This document shows positions 5,145 to 5,819 of a stretch of 5,819 bases of DNA, one piece after another; the first letter of the stretch is position 1, and the number at the start of each line of letters is the position of its first letter. The stretch comes from CAZMYO01 sp964570525 (lineage in GTDB: Bacteria > Patescibacteriota > Patescibacteriia > Magasanikbacterales > GWA2-37-8), in NCBI GenBank assembly GCA_964570525.1, contig CAZMYO010000040.1, forward strand, positions 1-5,819. Reading direction: 5' to 3'. The notes under the pieces are model-generated. The model worked only from the letters and a program-made list of their open reading frames with translations. It did not search any database and was not told the DNA's origin. A program made the translations under genes and the position numbers.

Positions 5145-5281
5145 AAAGTCTAGCGACAAGGCGGACGAAACCTATCCCAAAAAGATAGGTGGTAAACCGC
5201 ACGTAGAGCCCACGGGCCCGACAAATATAGGTAAACCAATAAACGGGATTGTAGAATAGTTTTGCCGCCCCTCACTAAACT
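5112..5281 (-). ncRNA. Candidate structured noncoding RNA, about 170 nt, no family recognised
   Basis: A promoter on the minus strand predicts a start near 5281, and the terminator at 5144-5112 gives the end. The first nine bases, AGTTTAGTG (5281-5273), pair with CGCTAGACT (5155-5147) just before the terminator. One more A-T pair and then GGCGG (5269-5265) with CCGCC (5164-5160) extend this closing stem. Two of its pairs are G-U on the minus strand and would be mismatches on the plus strand, which supports the direction. Inside, ACCTATC (5190-5184) pairs with GATAGGT (5176-5170) around a 7-nt loop. The octamer GGTTTACC occurs twice (5237-5230 and 5198-5191). CCCG/CGGG (5247-5244 and 5220-5217) may form another helix. 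An alternative 5' hairpin (AATAGTTT, 5284-5277, with AAACTATT, 5262-5255) competes with the closing stem. I see no convincing protein frame. I find no RNase P, tmRNA, SRP or 5S signature. The size and closed ends are 6S-like in outline only. Confidence 0.55.
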
Positions 5282-5287
5282 ATTGGT

Positions 5288-5316
5288 AGTATACCAGCTG
5301 GTGTGGTGGAGGGCAA
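5288..5316 (-). promoter_or_regulatory. Extended -10 promoter for the candidate RNA
   Basis: On the minus strand TTGCCC (5316-5311) is followed by exactly 17 nt and TATACT (5293-5288), directly preceded by TGG, the TGn of an extended -10 element. The -10 matches consensus at 5 of 6 positions and the -35 at 4 of 6. The expected start, about 7 nt downstream, falls at 5281, the first base of the RNA's closing stem. Confidence 0.65.
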
Positions 5317-5344
5317 CACCGTGTGGGGAAGACATAAAAATAGA

Positions 5345-5375
5345 AGAGCGGGCACCGATGAATTGTGCCCGCTTT
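5345..5375 (-). terminator. Probable terminator for the rightmost gene
   Basis: AGCGGGCAC (5347-5355) pairs perfectly with GTGCCCGCT (5365-5373) around a 9-nt loop; a G-T wobble and an A-T pair extend the stem to 5345-5375. On the minus strand it is followed by CTTCTATTTTTATG, a pyrimidine-rich tract with five T's, about 105 nt past the stop codon at 5479. The T-run is slightly offset, so strength is uncertain. On the plus strand only a short CTTTGTTG follows. Confidence 0.5.
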
Positions 5376-5478
5376 GTTGTGAGCCGACCGCGTGCCGCCT
5401 TAGCTTTAGCGGTGGCGCAAGGAACCGAGTGACCCCGACACCGTTTGTGACAGTGCCGAGATTCCAAGGATCCTAAAG
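5376..5478. other. Gene-free structured stretch after the rightmost gene
   Basis: No convincing gene is seen. TAGCTTTAG (5401-5409) is the exact reverse complement of CTAAAGCTA (5473-5481); the second arm includes the stop codon of the rightmost gene. GCCGCC and GGTGGC around 5395-5416 can form a small hairpin on the plus strand. It probably represents the 3' untranslated region of the minus-strand gene leading to the terminator at 5345-5375. Confidence 0.4.
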
Positions 5479-5819
5479 CTACGCGGACTTGCGGCGGAGA
5501 ACCCGGCAGCGGCCGCTCCAGTCGTAGTCGAGCCAGTTCCAGCGCGCGACCCAGCGGTCGCCGACCCAGTAGACGTAGTAGACGCTCTCGGGGCTGCCCT
5601 GGTGCCGCCGGTCGTCCGTGAACCGGTCGTCCGTGAAGACGAAGACTGCCTTGCCCTGCAGGATGGGGGGGATCTCGTCCTGGTACTTCAGGAGGTGCTC
5701 GCGCTCCTCCTTGCCGTTGTGGGCGCCCGCCTCCTTCGCGCGAGCGACCATCACGTCACCCTTGACGGACTTCTCGTCTCCCTGGAGGAAGTTGAGGATG
5801 TCGTAGGTGCGGCCGCCGA
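5479..5819 (-). CDS. Unrecognised GC-rich hypothetical protein (N-terminus cut by window edge)
   Basis: The minus-strand frame is open from the right edge to a TAG at 5481-5479, with 112 residues visible; the start lies outside. I do not recognise the family. The first part (RTYDILNFLQGDEKSVKGD) looks soluble and helical. The middle has a hydrophobic strand (GKAVFVFTDD). The C-terminal 35 residues are rich in Trp and Tyr (YYVYWVGDRWVARW, then LDYDW) and end in a basic RVLRRKSA. There is no membrane segment. The DNA is clearly GC-rich (about 65 percent in 5521-5580) with mostly C- or G-ending codons, unlike leuS and mutM. This suggests acquisition from elsewhere or unusual codon selection. A 15-nt duplication repeats FTDDR. 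The internal GTG at 5754 is not needed as a start because coding character continues upstream. The uninterrupted frame and compositional coherence make it a likely real gene. Confidence 0.7.
   Translation of the reverse strand, partial: GGRTYDILNFLQGDEKSVKGDVMVARAKEAGAHNGKEEREHLLKYQDEIPPILQGKAVFVFTDDRFTDDRRHQGSPESVYYVYWVGDRWVARWNWLDYDWSGRCRVLRRKSA
5608..5637. repeat. Perfect 15-nt tandem duplication in the rightmost gene
   Basis: CCGGTCGTCCGTGAA occurs at 5608-5622 and again at 5623-5637 with no mismatch. On the coding strand it yields FTDDR twice in a row, just after the hydrophobic strand GKAVFV. The absence of divergence points to a recent slippage or duplication event, or to an unstable repeat. 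Confidence 0.9.

Noticed and set aside
5112..5281. Assignment of the candidate RNA to RNase P, tmRNA, SRP RNA or 5S rRNA
   Set aside because: The GAGGAAAGTCC and ACAGAA elements of RNase P, the tRNA-like ends of tmRNA, the GGAAG/GCAG loop of SRP and the 5S consensus were all looked for and are missing. 6S remains possible on shape only.
5150..5467. 105-codon minus-strand open frame
   Set aside because: Its composition is unlike a protein (many Arg, Cys and His with no pattern), and it coincides with the candidate RNA, its promoter and a terminator hairpin.
5321..5476. 51-codon plus-strand frame starting GTG, with GGAGGG 7 nt upstream and four Cys in CPLCCEPTAC
   Set aside because: The Shine-Dalgarno and spacing are attractive, but the same purines form the -35 box of the minus-strand promoter. 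The frame contains the 5345-5375 terminator hairpin, and codon use is mixed. It is kept only as a remote possibility.
5479..5754. GTG at 5754 as the start of the rightmost gene
   Set aside because: The frame remains open to the window edge with the same codon bias and plausible protein (RTYDILNFLQGDEK), so the true start is outside the window.

Overview
The window looks like part of a small-genome bacterium of the Candidate Phyla Radiation, most likely Parcubacteria-like. This is an inference from three things: housekeeping genes that mostly lack a Shine-Dalgarno sequence, a leucyl-tRNA synthetase enlarged by inserted domains and loops, and short palindromic or 7-nt tandem repeats that sit inside coding sequence as well as between genes. 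No rRNA or other phylogenetic marker is present to confirm it.

Layout. Positions 1-589 hold the start of a metallo-beta-lactamase-fold hydrolase on the minus strand, cut by the window edge. A repeat-filled spacer (590-683) separates it from leuS (684-3728, minus), a 1014-residue leucyl-tRNA synthetase with a complete Nudix hydrolase domain embedded in its editing (CP1) region. A good sigma-70-type promoter lies in the 58-nt gap upstream of leuS. Next comes mutM (3787-4734, minus), a formamidopyrimidine-DNA glycosylase with two lineage-specific loops, each encoded by a palindromic repeat. These three genes face the same way but belong to unrelated pathways (unknown hydrolase, translation, base-excision repair).

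From 4735 onward the character changes. A 16-bp perfect inverted repeat with outward-facing TTGAC ends separates mutM from a divergent 49-codon gene (4858-5007, plus) that has a consensus -35 box and a strong Shine-Dalgarno. Its 3' region is full of hairpins and ends in a terminator that works on both strands (5112-5144). Converging on the same terminator from the other side is a candidate structured RNA of about 170 nt (5281 to 5112, minus). It has its own extended -10 promoter, and its 5' and 3' ends pair through a closing stem whose G-U pairs fit only the minus strand. I recognise no known RNA family in it.

The right end (5479-5819, minus) is the 3' part of an unrecognised protein gene, visibly more GC-rich than leuS and mutM and rich in C- or G-ending codons. 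It carries a perfect 15-nt in-frame duplication and is followed by a plausible terminator at 5345-5375. The most interesting items are the Nudix-in-LeuRS architecture, the candidate RNA, and the in-frame colonisation of leuS and mutM by repeats.
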